DNA of 64,000 bases, from NCBI RefSeq assembly GCF_018294505.1, contig NC_057801.1:202682538-202746537 (forward strand), in the 5' to 3' direction. The translations under genes and the position numbers were made by a program. Origin of the DNA: Triticum aestivum. Taxonomy: Eukaryota > Streptophyta > Magnoliopsida > Poales > Poaceae. Below are positions 33,130 through 44,355 of this stretch, piece after piece. Position 1 is the stretch's first letter. Each line of letters opens with the position of its first letter. Below the pieces are notes generated by a model that searched no databases, was not told where the DNA came from, and saw only the letters and a program-made list of their open reading frames with translations.

Positions 33130-35916
33130 ATGAGGAACTTGAAAGGCGAAAGAACAAAGACTTTTCCCTCAACTATGAGGGGAGGTAAGGAACTGCCATC
33201 TAGCTCTACACTAGATTCTCCTTCTGTTTTGAGTAAGCTTGCGACACCTAAACATGCTATTGCTATGAATTCTGATATGTCACATGTTGATGATGCCACT
33301 TCTGCTATGCATGATACTTATGATGAAACTACTTCTGTGCGTGCTACTACTTTGCCATTAGGTGAATTTCTTGATGAACAACTTGCTAGGGTTAGAGAGA
33401 ATGAAGTTATTGAAGATGCTATTATTGATGATAGTGATGATGAAAGTTCTCCGCCTGATTATGAATTACCTGTTGTTCCTGAGGGTTATGTTATGGATGA
33501 GGAAGCTGCTAGAGCCATCTTTGCTTGCAAAGATAGATATGATCTTAAGAAGTTATTAGCTAAATGGAAGCAGCAATCTCTTAATGCTAGAATGAAACCT
33601 GACCCTGCTTTTGCTACTTCACCTATCTGTGTTACTGATAAGGATTATGAATTCTCTGTTGATCCTGAAATAATTACTTTGGTTGAATCTGATCCTTTTT
33701 ATGGCCTTGAATCTGAAACTGTTGTGGCACATCTTACCAAGTTGAATGATATAGCCACCCTGTTTACTAATGATGAGAAGTCTCGCTATTATTATATCCT
33801 TAAGATATTTCCGTTCTCATTAAAGGGTGATGCTAAACTTGGTTTAATTCTCTTGATCCTGGTTGTGTGCGTAGTCCCCAGGATATGATTTATTACTTCT
33901 CTGCTAAATATTTCCCTGCTCATAAGAAACAAGCTGCCTTGCGGGAAATATATAATTTTGTGCAAATCAAAGAAGAGAGTCTCCCACAAGCTTGGGGGAG
34001 GCTTCTCCGATTACTTAATGCTTTGCCTGATCATCCTCTTAAGAAAAATGAAATACTTGATATCTTTTATAATGGACTAACCGATGCTTCCAAGGACTAC
34101 TTGGATAGTTGTGTTGGTTGTGTTTTCAGGGAAAGAACTGTCGATCAAGCTGAATTACTATTGAATAATATGTTGACTAATGAAAATAATTGGACTCTCC
34201 CTGAGCCAATTGAGCCAACTCCCGAGCCTATTCCTAAACCCACTCCGAAGAAGAGAGGTGTTTTATTTCTCAGTCCTGAAGATATGCAAGAGGCAAAGAA
34301 ATCAATGAAAGAAAAAGGTATTAAAGCTGAAGACGTTAAGAATTTACCACCTATTGAAGAAATACATGGTCTTAATATGCCGCCTGTTGAAGAACCACAT
34401 TGTCTTGATAACTCGACAAAGGTAGTAAAGGTAAATTCTCTCTATAGAAATGATAAAGTTGAAATTCCCTCTACTAAATTTCATAGCCCATGCTTAGATG
34501 AATTTAATGACTTTATGGCTAGACAAGAAAGTTTTAATGCTTATGTTGGTAGAGAATTAAAGAATAATGCTTTCGAGATAGGACGCTTGAGTGATTATAT
34601 GGCTAGAGTTAAAGATGAACTTAAACTTATTAGCAGATATGCTTCTATGGTTACCACTCAAGCTGAGCAAGTACTTAAAGCTCAAATGATTTGCTTGATG
34701 AATTAAATAATAAACATGACTTTGATGTTAGAGTGGCTACTAGAACTGGTAGAATGACTCAGGAACCTTTGTATCCTGAAGGCCACCCTAAGAGAATCGA
34801 ACAGGATTCTCAGAGAAATAATTTAGAGGCACCTAGTTCTTCTAAAAAGAAGAAAAAGAAAAACGATAGGACTTTGCATGCTTCTAGTGAACCTGTTGTA
34901 GACACACCTGAGAATCCCAATGATATTTCTATTTCTGATGCTGAAACACAATCAGGCGATGAACATGAACCTAGATATAATGTTAATGATAATGTTCATG
35001 CTGATGCTCAACCTAGCAAAAATAATGAAGTAGAGGTTGAACCTGCTGTTGATCTTGATAACCCACAATCAAAGAATCAACGTTATGATAAAAGAGACTT
35101 TATTGCTAGGAAGCATGGTAGAGAAAGAGAACCATGGGTTCAGAAACCCATGCCCTTTCCTCCTAAACCATCCAATACAAAGGATGATGAGGATTTTGAG
35201 CGCTTTGCTGAAATGATTAGACCTATCTTCTTATGTATGCGCTTAACTGATATGCTTAAAGTAAATCCATAGGCTAAGTATATGAAGGATATCATTACAA
35301 ATAAAAGAAAGATACCGAAAGCTGAAATTTCCACCATGCTTGCTAATTATACTTTTAAGGGTGGAATACCAAAGAAACTTGGAGATCCCAGGGGTACCAA
35401 CTATACCATGCTCCATTAAAAGAAACTATGTTAAAACTGCTTTATGTGATCTTGGAGCCGGTGTTAGTGTTATGCGTCTCTCTTTATATCGTAGACTTGA
35501 ATTGAATAAGTTGACACCTACTGAAATATCTTTGCACATGGCTGATAAATCAACTGTTATACCTGTCGGTATTTGTGAGGATGCGCCTGTTGTGGTTGCA
35601 AATGTCACTATCTTAACGGACTTTGTTATTCTTGATATTCCCGAGGATGATAGTATGTCGATTATCCTTGGTAGACCCTTTTTGAATACTGCAGGGGCTG
35701 TTATTGATTGCAACAAAGGCAATGTCACTTTTCATGTTAATGTTAATGAGCATACGGTACACTTTCCGAGGAAACAACCTCAAGTTCATAGCATCAATTC
35801 TATTGGAAAAGTTCCAACTATTATTATTGGAGGTTTTGAATTTCTATCCCTACTGTCAAGAAAAAGTATGATATTCTTATTATGGGGATGTTCATATCCC
35901 CGTTGAGGTAACCTAG
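33130..35916 (+). pseudogene. Gag-protease of Gypsy B2, broken
   Basis: The start is the ATG at 33130, equivalent to 8174 in A2. The gag core is about 96% identical in protein to A2 by eye. Lesions compared with A2: a 1-base loss near 33836 (gctaaactt against gctaagactt), a 1-base loss near 34687, TAT-to-TAG at 35270-35272, an indel near 35388 and another near 35845. The protease site DLGAGVSVM is kept near 35453-35480, but the following Pro is Arg. The stop after VEVT is at 35914-35916. The lesions differ from those of A2, so they arose independently. Confidence 0.87.
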
Positions 35917-36675
35917 TGTTATTTGAAATTTCTTCGGTTCCGTGTTATTCAGAATGAGTTTGTTAACAAGACTTGATCAACCTTGTTAGTGGATTCATTT
36001 TGATGATCATGAGATGGATGAAACTAGAAGGCACAACCTTCTGTACCCACTTTTTACTTTCTGTTATTTTGAATAAATAAAGCAAAAAAATTATTATTTG
36101 TCTGTTTTCTGAATTAGCCGTGCAATAAAAAATATCCCGAAAATAAAAGTGCTCCAAATGCCCTGCAAATTTAGCATGATTTTTTATGGAATATTTGAGG
36201 ATTTTAGGCACTGAAAACACTGCAGGGGGGCAACCACCTGACCACGAGGGTGGAGGGCGCGCCCCCCTGTCTCGTGGGCCCATGGTGGCCCCCTCCACTT
36301 ATTCCTGCACCCACACACTCCATCTTATTCCCAAAAAAATCCCCATCCAGCTCAAGCACGAGTTCTATCTCATTTTGCTGCGATTTTCGATCTCCTTGCT
36401 CAAAGCTCCATTCACAAAACTGCTTTGGGAGGTTGTTGCTTGGTATGTGACTCCTCCATTGGTCCAATAAGTTTTTGTTCTAGTGCTTTATTCATTGCAA
36501 ATTTTTGCTGCATAGGTGACCCTGTTCTTGAGCTTCCATGTTAAATTTATGAGGTCCCAAGTAATTTTAATGCATGATATAGGCTCTAGGCACTTGTAGG
36601 AGTAGTTGCTACCAATCTTGTTTAGTTTTATTCACTTTTATTTTGAAATTACTAAAATTCAGAAATTTTTAGAAA
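35917..36675 (+). other. Spacer before ORF2 in Gypsy B2
   Basis: Equivalent to 10979-11756. It has the hairpin accacgag (about 36240-36247) with ctcgtggg (36272-36279) around gcgcgccccc. A leader-like stretch leads to the ORF2 ATG. No coding region is supported. Confidence 0.6.
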
Positions 36676-37773
36676 ATGTTAGGGAGATTTTTGAGGGGCT
36701 CTTCTAGCCAAGGCTCCCAGGAAAAACAAGCTAAAGAGAAGGAAAAGGCCAAGTATAATCTTCCTTGCATAGCGGAAGTATGGCCGTGTGAATGGACATA
36801 TGACAATTTCTTGAGAGAAGCCGGAATTTATGAAGACTTTTATTCTTTGATCGAGAATGCAGGCCTCACCGATTTCCTCCACGACCGGATCGATCAGTAT
36901 ATCTTACTCACCAATACTTTCGTGCAAAACTTTTATTATTATCCTAAGAAATCACCTCCTTCAGTATCGTTTCATTTATATGATGAATTCAAGGAAATGT
37001 CTTTACGTAATTTTTGCGCGGTATGTACAATACCCTTTCAGGGAAAATTAGATGAACCACATCGTAAAGATGTGGATGGCTTTGTTAACACTATCACTGT
37101 AGGGGATCCAAAGAAGGGTTCCGATGCGAGAATCTCTAGCATACACTTTCCTGTTTTACTCTACTTTGCCATATTTGCTAGTAGATGCTTAATTGGTCGT
37201 GGAAATAGTGGAAACTTCAGTGTTCCTGATATTATTATTCTATTCCATGCCTTGTTTGGTGATAATAGTTTTAGTACGGATGCCGTTATTGCTAAACGGT
37301 TGGGCCTGAATCGTACAAAAGGCCCCATTTTTAGATGTATCTATGCTGCACGTCTTGCTAAACATTTTGAGATACCTATTAGGCACCATGAAAAAGAGGA
37401 GACAATATTGCCTCCTTACATTTTAGATTACAGGAGCATGGTAGCGCATGAGTTTATTGTTGACAACGAAGATAAGATGCTTCTCTATAACCTGAGATTT
37501 AATAAGAAACACAATGAGACTATTATTCTGCCTGCGCCTTTGTTGTTTGATTTGACTGCAGTTAATTATCTTGTCACGCTGGAAGCGGTGTACACTCATC
37601 GAGGCCAAGCATCCACTCCAGAGCCTGAGCCTAAGCCGGAACCTTCACTGGACCCTTATCGTGCATCATCTTACCAGTGGGATCCGGAGGAGATGGCCAG
37701 CCAGTGGTATCCTGATTACACCCCTCAGTACACCGGGGAGAGTAGCCGCGGTCCTTGGCATAGACCAACTTAG
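36676..37773 (+). CDS. ORF2 of Gypsy B2, intact, unknown function
   Basis: Uninterrupted 365-codon frame. The ATG at 36676 aligns with 11757 in A2. The N-terminus is basic and Ser/Gln/Lys-rich (SSSQGSQEKQAKEKEK). The globular body runs from about residue 35 to 310, with WPCEWTYDNFLREAG, TNTFVQNFYYYPKKSPP, SLRNFCAVC, FPVLLYFAIFASRCLIGRGNSGN, DIIILFHALFGD, YAARLAKHF and LPAPLLFDL. It ends in PEPEPKPEP and a Trp/Tyr/Gln tail. No catalytic motif of RT, integrase, RNase H or protease is seen, and no clear transmembrane span, so an env-like role is not supported. It may be related to ATHILA ORF-1 proteins (by pattern memory only). It is intact although gag-protease of the same copy has five lesions. 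Confidence 0.8.
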   Translation: MLGRFLRGSSSQGSQEKQAKEKEKAKYNLPCIAEVWPCEWTYDNFLREAGIYEDFYSLIENAGLTDFLHDRIDQYILLTNTFVQNFYYYPKKSPPSVSFHLYDEFKEMSLRNFCAVCTIPFQGKLDEPHRKDVDGFVNTITVGDPKKGSDARISSIHFPVLLYFAIFASRCLIGRGNSGNFSVPDIIILFHALFGDNSFSTDAVIAKRLGLNRTKGPIFRCIYAARLAKHFEIPIRHHEKEETILPPYILDYRSMVAHEFIVDNEDKMLLYNLRFNKKHNETIILPAPLLFDLTAVNYLVTLEAVYTHRGQASTPEPEPKPEPSLDPYRASSYQWDPEEMASQWYPDYTPQYTGESSRGPWHRPT

Positions 37774-39798
37774 GCCAAAAGCCTAAGCTTGGTGGAGTAC
37801 GTATTTCTCACCGACTTTACATTCATGTTCACACACTATTCTAGTCGTCGGTGCTCATACTCTTTCATTGTATTATCCATGCTAGTTTAATTTTCTTTTT
37901 CTAGCTTTCTTCTTGTGTGTTTGATAAACCTTAAGAAAAACCAAAAAAAATAGTTAGTTTAATTTCCATGCTTGTAGTAGAAATTAAAATGAAAACCCAA
38001 AAAGATTTCTCATTCTTCTTCTTACTTGTTGGGAGCTTTCCCGTGTAAATAGTTTTATTTTCTTTTCTTTCCTTTGGGGGTCGAGAGTAGAAGACCATAT
38101 TGAAAATGTTTAGTGGCTCTCATATGCATGATTGTTTATTTAACTTAGAGCCCATATTACTTTGTCTTCTCTCTTGAGTTGAATGCTTGCAGATTCCAGC
38201 TTAGTCCAATGCACGTGCACTATTATTATTATACACATCGTTCGGTCGTGCAAGTGAAAGGCAATAATGACGATATATGATGGACTGATTGAGATGAGAA
38301 AAGCTGGTATGAACTCGACCTCTCTTGTTTTTGTAAATATGATGAGTTCATCGTTCCTGATTCAGCTTATTATGAAGTAAACATATTTGCAATGACATTT
38401 AGAGATTATAGTTGCTTGTGCCATGCTTGATTAGCTATGAGTTATAATGGTTTACCTTGCGTGCCAACATGCTATTAAAATGATTATGATGTGGTATGAT
38501 GGGATGGTATCCTCCTTTGAATGAATTGAGTGACTCGACTTGGCACATGTTCACGCATGTAGTTGAAACAAATCAACATAGCCTTCATGATATTTATGTT
38601 CATGGTAGATTATATCCTACTCATGCTTGTACTCGGTGTGAATTAATTTTAATGCATGTTCATGACTGTTGTCGCTCTCTCAGTTGGTCGCTTCCCAGTC
38701 TTTTGCTAGCCTTCACCTGTACTAAGCGGGAATACTGCTTGTGCATCCAAACTCCTTAAACCCCAAAGTTATTCCATATGAGTCCACCATACCTTCCTAT
38801 ATGCGGTATCTACCTGCCGTTCCAAGTAAATTTGTATGTGCCAAACTCCAAACCTTCAAATGAAATTCTGTTTTGTATGCTCGAGCAGCTCATGTTTCAA
38901 CTAGGGCTGCCTATATCTTCCATGCTAGGTGGGTTATTCTCAAGAGGAGTGGACTCCGCTCCTCATTCACGAGAAAGGGCGGTAACCAGGATGCCCAGTC
39001 CCATGATCCAAAAAGATCAAAGCAAATCAATATAATTAAACAAAACTCCCCAGGGCTGTTGTTAGTTGGAGGCACTCGTTGTTTCGAGCAAGCCATGGAT
39101 TGATGCTTGTTGGTGGTGGGGGAGTATAAACTTTTACCATTCTGTTTGGGAACTGCCTATAATGCATGTAGTATGGAAGATATAGCCATCTCATAGTTGT
39201 TGCGTTGACAGTGAAAGTATGCCGCTCAAAATGTTATTCATCTCTATTTTAAAATCGAGCTCTGGCACCTCTACAAATCCCTGCTTCCCTCTGCGAAGGG
39301 CCTATCTATTTACTTTTATGTTGAGTCATCATCATCCCTCTTATTAAAAAGCACCCGCTGGAGAGCACACTGCCATTTGCATTCATTACTATTGGTTTAT
39401 ATTGGGTATGACTTGACTGGATCTCTTTTACCATGAATTACAATGTTTAGTCAGTTCTTGATCTTTAAAGGTGCTCTGCATTTATGTTTTGCGGTCTCAG
39501 AAAGGGCTAGCGAGATACCATTTTGTTATATCATATTATGATTGTTTTGAGAAAGTGTTGTCATCCCAGTTTTATTATTATTGCTCCCTAGCTGATTAGG
39601 CCATTGATATGAGTAATTGTGAGACCTAGGTGTTATTGTGAGTATGGTTCGGTCATAATACTTGCTGAAAACTTGAATGCTGGCTTTACATATTTACAAG
39701 AACAAGAGCAAATAGAGTTTGTACAAGTTTTTCTTTATCACTTTCAGTTTGTCAACTGAACTGCTTGAGGACAAGCAAAGGTTTAAGCTTGGGGGAGT
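37774..39798 (+). other. Non-coding 3' region of Gypsy B2 with polypurine-like motifs
   Basis: Equivalent to 12842-14858. The first purine motif is mutated (ggtggagt, 37791-37798). The second is at 39118-39125 and the true polypurine tract, gggggagt, at 39791-39798. An 87-codon open frame at 38496-38759 also exists in A2 but shows no sign of constraint. Confidence 0.68.
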
Positions 39799-41202
39799 TG
39801 ATAGGTCTCCAACGTATCTACTTTTCCAAACACTTTTTCCCTTGTTTTGGATTCTAACTTGCATGATTTGAATGAAACTAACCCGGACTGACGCTATTTT
39901 CAGCAGAACTGCCATGATGTTCTTTATTGTGCAGAAAACAAAAGTTCTCGGAATGACCTGAAAATCCACGGAGATAAGTTTTGGAAAATATAAAAAATAC
40001 TGGTGAAAGAATCAAGACCGGGGGGCCACACCCTGTCCACGAGGGTGGGGAGCGCGCCCTCCCCCTGGGCGCGCCCCCTGTCTCATGGGCCCCCTAAGGC
40101 TCCACCGACCTCAACTCCAACTCCATATATTCCGTTTCGCGGAGAAAAAAAATCAGAGAGAAAGTTTCATCGCGTTTTGCGATATGGAGCCACCGCCAAG
40201 CCCTAATCTCTCTCGGGAGGGCTGATCTGGAGTCCGTTCGGGGCTCCAAAGAGGGGGATTCGTCGTCGTCGTCATCATCAACCATCCTCCATCACCAATT
40301 TCATGATGTTGACCGCCGTGTGTGAGTAATTCCATCGTAGGCTTGCTGGACGGTGATGGGTTGGATGAGATTTACCATGTAATCAAGTTAGTTTTGTTAG
40401 GGTTTGATCCCTAGTATCCACTATGTTCTGAGATTGATCTTGCTATGACTTTTCTATGCTTAATGCTTGTCACTAGGGCCCGAGTGCCATGATTTCAGAT
40501 CTGAACCTATTATGTTTTCATGAATATATGTGTGTTCTTGATCCTATCTTGCAAGCCTATAGTCACCTATTGTGTGTTATGATCCGACAACCCCGAAGTG
40601 ACAATAATCGGGATACTTCTCGGTGATGACCATAGTTTGAGGAGTTCATGTATTCACTATGTGTTAATGCTTTGTTCGGTTCTCTATTAAAAGGAGGCCT
40701 TAATATCCCTTAGTTTCCGCTAGGACCCCGCTGCCACGGGAGGGTAGGACAAAAGATGTCATGCAAGTTCTTTTCCATAAGCACGTATGACTATATTCGG
40801 AATACATGCCTACATTACATTGATGAACTGGAGCTAGTTCTGTTTCACTCTATGTTATAGCTATTACATGAGGAATCGCATCCGACATAATTATCCATCA
40901 CTGATCCAATGCCTACGAGCTTTTCATATCTTGTGTTTCGCTTATTTACTTTTCCGTTGCTACTATTACAATTCCTACAAAACTACTATCTTTACTTTTG
41001 CCACTGTTACCATTGCTATCATACTACTCTGCTACTAAATACTTTGCTGCAGATACTAAGTTATCCAGGTGTGGTTGAATTGACAACTCAACTGCTAATA
41101 CTTAAGAATACTCTTTGGCTCCCCTTGTGTCGAATCAATAAATTTGGGTTGAATACTCTACCCTCGAAAGCTGTTGCGATCCCCTACACTTGTGGGTTAT
41201 TA
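39799..41202 (+). repeat. 3' LTR of Gypsy B2
   Basis: 1404 bases. Starts tgataggtctcc (one base changed from tgatacg) and ends gggttatta, so the terminal CA has become TA. It is followed by the gtatt duplication at 41203-41207. Confidence 0.92.
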
Positions 41203-41456
41203 GTATTCCTATGAGAGATACAGTGCCACTCGAAGCAATTCAGTTGGAGAGTGACCTGACATATGAGGAGAAACACGTTAAGATTCTCGAGTTTGCCAGC
41301 CGAGTTACTCGCAGCAAGGTCATCAAGTTTTGCAAAGTCGAGTGGAATCACCATACCGAGGAGGAAGCCACCTGGGAGCGCGAAGAAGACCTCCGCAAGG
41401 CCCACCCACACCTATTTTCTAACCAACCCAAATCTCGAGGGCGAGATTCATCTTAA
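41203..41456 (+). pseudogene. Chromodomain end of chromovirus B pol, separated by B2
   Basis: Continues the integrase C-terminus: after the gtatt duplication, IPMRDTVPLEAIQLE, then SRVTRSKVIKFCKVEW and EEEATWEREEDLRKAHPHLF, stop at 41454-41456. The KVEW...TWEREEDL pattern is a chromodomain, thought to steer integration by binding modified histones. This piece is open but is about 9.5 kb from the rest of pol. The 3' LTR starts 13 bases later. Confidence 0.85.
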
Positions 41457-41468
41457 GGAGGGTAGGTT

Positions 41469-44172
41469 TGTAACATCCCAATTTTCAATTTGGATGTTAT
41501 TTATAGATCATTCATATGCAACCATGATGTATGCATTTTTGCTTCCTTGTTTTAGTTGAATTTTGATCCCAGAGACCTTAAGCAACTCAAGGACCAATTT
41601 GAGACAGTTGGAGGTTTCCCCAGAGTCCATTTTTGATTTATCAAAATTTGGAAATTTTGGATCAAATTGTTATTCAAAATTCTTTTCCAATTATTATTGC
41701 AAATAAATATAATAAAGAGAAAAGATAAAAGGAATTCTTCAAGAACAGCAAAGAAATTTTGGAAATTGAATTTTTGGATATTTTATTTGATTTTATTTGC
41801 AAGTTTATTTATTTTATTGCAGAGTAATTAGTACTAAAAAGTTTATTTCAAGTTTAAGAATTTAGGCCCAGAAAAATGTTCACTAGGTCATCAATAAGGC
41901 CATATTAATATGTGAATTTTTCTAGTATTTTTAGATATTTATTTATATTATTTTTTTGTGTTTTTCTTCTCTGGAAAATTCGATTTTAAAAAAAGTTTCT
42001 CTGCCGGACCGGGCCGGCCCAGCTCAGGCAGGCTGTGGCCCAGCCGCCCCGACCGACTCCGACCGGAGTCCAGCCGGCGCCCGATGCCGCTGCGCCTCGG
42101 CCACTCCTCCTCCGCCTTGGCCCCTCCCGCAAGCCCCCCCCCCCTCCCCGACTCCTTTATAACCCGAGGCCCCGACCCCTCTCCTCCCCAAGTCGAGCTG
42201 CTGTCGCCGCCCGCTACCGACACCGCTGCACTCGCCGCCAGTAGCCCCGACCCCCTCTCTCCCGTCCGATCTGGATCCAACGATCCAGATCGCGTCTCTT
42301 TTTTTTCAAAACGTTTTTTTATTTAGCGGACGTTCGTCCGTTACTCTTCAATAGCGAATGGTTTTCGTTCATTAGGTCTCTGTAGCGAACGTTCGTTCAT
42401 TAGATTTTTCTTTGCCTTTTTTTGCCAAGGACCTATCCGCTAGTTTTTATTTACAGTTTAGTCCCTACGTTTCAAACTAGCACACCTTTTTTGCTCGTTT
42501 GCCCGAATTCGATGAAACCAACACAAAAATCTTCAGGGTGATGTCATCTATCCACTAAACCAACTTAAACATGTTTTTGAAAATTTAAATTTTGAGTTTG
42601 TTCAGATTTGATTTTGAACTTCTTTTCATCGCAACTTGAGTTTGGTAACTCTGTTTTAGTTGATTGTTTTTGCAAATCAAAGCTAATCTCATGTACTTTC
42701 TGTTAAGATCTAATCCACATAATTATAATACTGTTAAAAATTGTTTTCTGTTTAGTTTTGTTATTTGCTTGTTTGTGAGTTTTCTGGATCTGTTCTTCGG
42801 TTTTCTTTGCATCTTTTGCTTGAGTGCTTATGTATGTTATTGTTTGTTTACGATAGATTTCCCGGAGTGCGAAGCTTGTTACTATGAATCTCTAGAGTTT
42901 TCCAATCGTCAGCAAGGCAAGTTACACTTCGATCATACTTTTCAATACACAGTTTTTACTATGCATTAGTTTCACCCTCAAAGATTACATGAGTAGGATT
43001 GGGAAGATGTGGTTTGGTTATGTATTTCATGAGGTAGGAACCTATTACCTTGATCACCCCGAGAATATACATTATGCTCATAAATTGCTTAGCAATGCTC
43101 GTAGATGGGGATTGGTTTGTGAGATTCATGCAAGTTGCTAGAGATAATAATTTTGGATAACATAAGGTGGCAACTTTAATACACATCCGGGTGGATTGTT
43201 TGGGGCACCTGGAGAAACGAGTGCTTGCCCATGGGAATCCCGGAGTACCCGTGTAATTACCCTAGGTCCGCCACCCAGGCTCAAAGGGATCATATGATAT
43301 TTCATGCCTAGAAACTTCCGTGTGCAACCACAAGTCATTATGGGCTCTGGCATAGTTGAGTAAGTTGTGTGACCTCTTTTCGTGGTAGACTAGCAGATGT
43401 AGAGAGAAAGTAGGTGTACCGGTCTACCCAGGGTTTAGATGAAATGCTTCATAAAGACTATGTCTCGATCTTCCGATCATAGATGCGGTCGAGTCTTGTG
43501 GGGAAAAGTGCGTTGACCTCTGCAGAGTATACAAACTAATCATGGTTAGCCGTGTCTCCGGTTATGGACAATTTGAATATCTGGAAGTGAATATTTTGTT
43601 GATCTCATCACTCTATTCAATTAATGTATTCGGTTATTGTTTATACTTGGAAATTTTGGGATTGAGTTAAAGGAACCTTCTCAATAATGGCATAAACTTG
43701 GTAGTAAATAAAATTTATTCCTTTGTTGTAGGGAAAAATTAGCTTTATGCAAAAATTAAACATAGAGCTTCCACCAGCGAACCAGCCAAATATGCATGTA
43801 GATATAGTCTCTTTCATTCATTTGTTCTACAGTGTGACTTTGCCAGCATATTCCATGTGCTGACCTACACGGCTGCAACGTCTAATGTTGCAGAATTTTC
43901 TGACGAAGAATAAGGTGCGCTAGGTCGTTGTCATGCACTTAGATATGTCGTGGAATTGATGGACTCATTTATCTTAGAAGCTTCCACAGTTACTTTATTT
44001 AGATGGCCTTCGACAATATTTATGTAGTAAATACTCTTTATGAGGACCTCGATGTAATCAGTGTGTGATTGAACTCTGTTATAATTCCTCTAGTACTGTG
44101 TGTGTCAGCATACCTATCCAGGGATGACACTTAAGCACAGAGACTTTGATCCATTCGGATCGGGTCGCTACA
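41469..44172 (+). repeat. 3' LTR of chromovirus B
   Basis: 2704 bases, starting tgtaacatccc and ending gggtcgctaca, followed by the ttgat duplication. TATA-like tttataa at 42156-42162 lies in a GC-rich island at about 42000-42295. Confidence 0.92.
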
Positions 44173-44355
44173 TTGATCATGGGTGGTTCTCTATGTGAGG
44201 ACCTTGGGCTTTTCCATAGCTTCAAAACGATCCCGAGATCATCGAATTCAAAGTCTCAAGTTATCACTGTTTTAGTGGGCTGCTGCAGGCTATCCTCGGA
44301 CCCCATGGACACGGGGTTTTTGGCCCCCATGGGCATAGGGCCCCGTGCACACAAG
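44173..44355 (+). repeat. Outer element 3' LTR, middle piece
   Basis: Continues the LTR interrupted at 23285. Its end (about 44300-44350) has ccccatggacacgggg, cccccatgggcat and ccccgtgcacac, like the units at 22155-22262. It is cut by Copia C. The last five bases, acaag (44351-44355), are the decayed partner of acggg at 52975-52979. Confidence 0.6.

Larger units (their letters stand above)
31648..41202 (+). mobile_element. Gypsy B2: second copy of the gag-protease plus ORF2 family
   Basis: Same layout as A2: LTRs of exactly 1404 bases each (31648-33051 and 39799-41202), Asp-tRNA-type primer site (33063-33080), broken gag-protease, spacer with GC hairpin, intact ORF2, about 2 kb non-coding and a polypurine tract. 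Again there is no RT or integrase. The exact gtatt duplication and joined host frame prove the boundaries. The last two bases of the 3' LTR read TA instead of CA. Confidence 0.92.
23286..44172 (+). mobile_element. Gypsy chromovirus B with extra upstream ORF, split by B2
   Basis: Full-length Gypsy element with exact ttgat duplication, LTRs of about 2.7 kb and an initiator-Met-type primer site (25949-25960). It has an extra ORF (26050-26817), a MITE-like insertion, then gag, protease, RT, RNase H, integrase and a C-terminal chromodomain. Gypsy B2 is inserted between the integrase C-terminal part and the chromodomain, leaving the latter at 41203-41456. Domain order and chromodomain place it among chromoviruses, probably Tekay/Del-like given the long LTRs; the clade is inference. 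Multiple stops make it non-functional. Confidence 0.9.

Noticed and set aside
36676..37773. ORF2 as an envelope-like gene, by analogy with env-like ORFs of Athila elements
   Set aside because: No signal peptide, no clear transmembrane span and no coiled-coil fusion region are visible; its position after protease alone is not enough.
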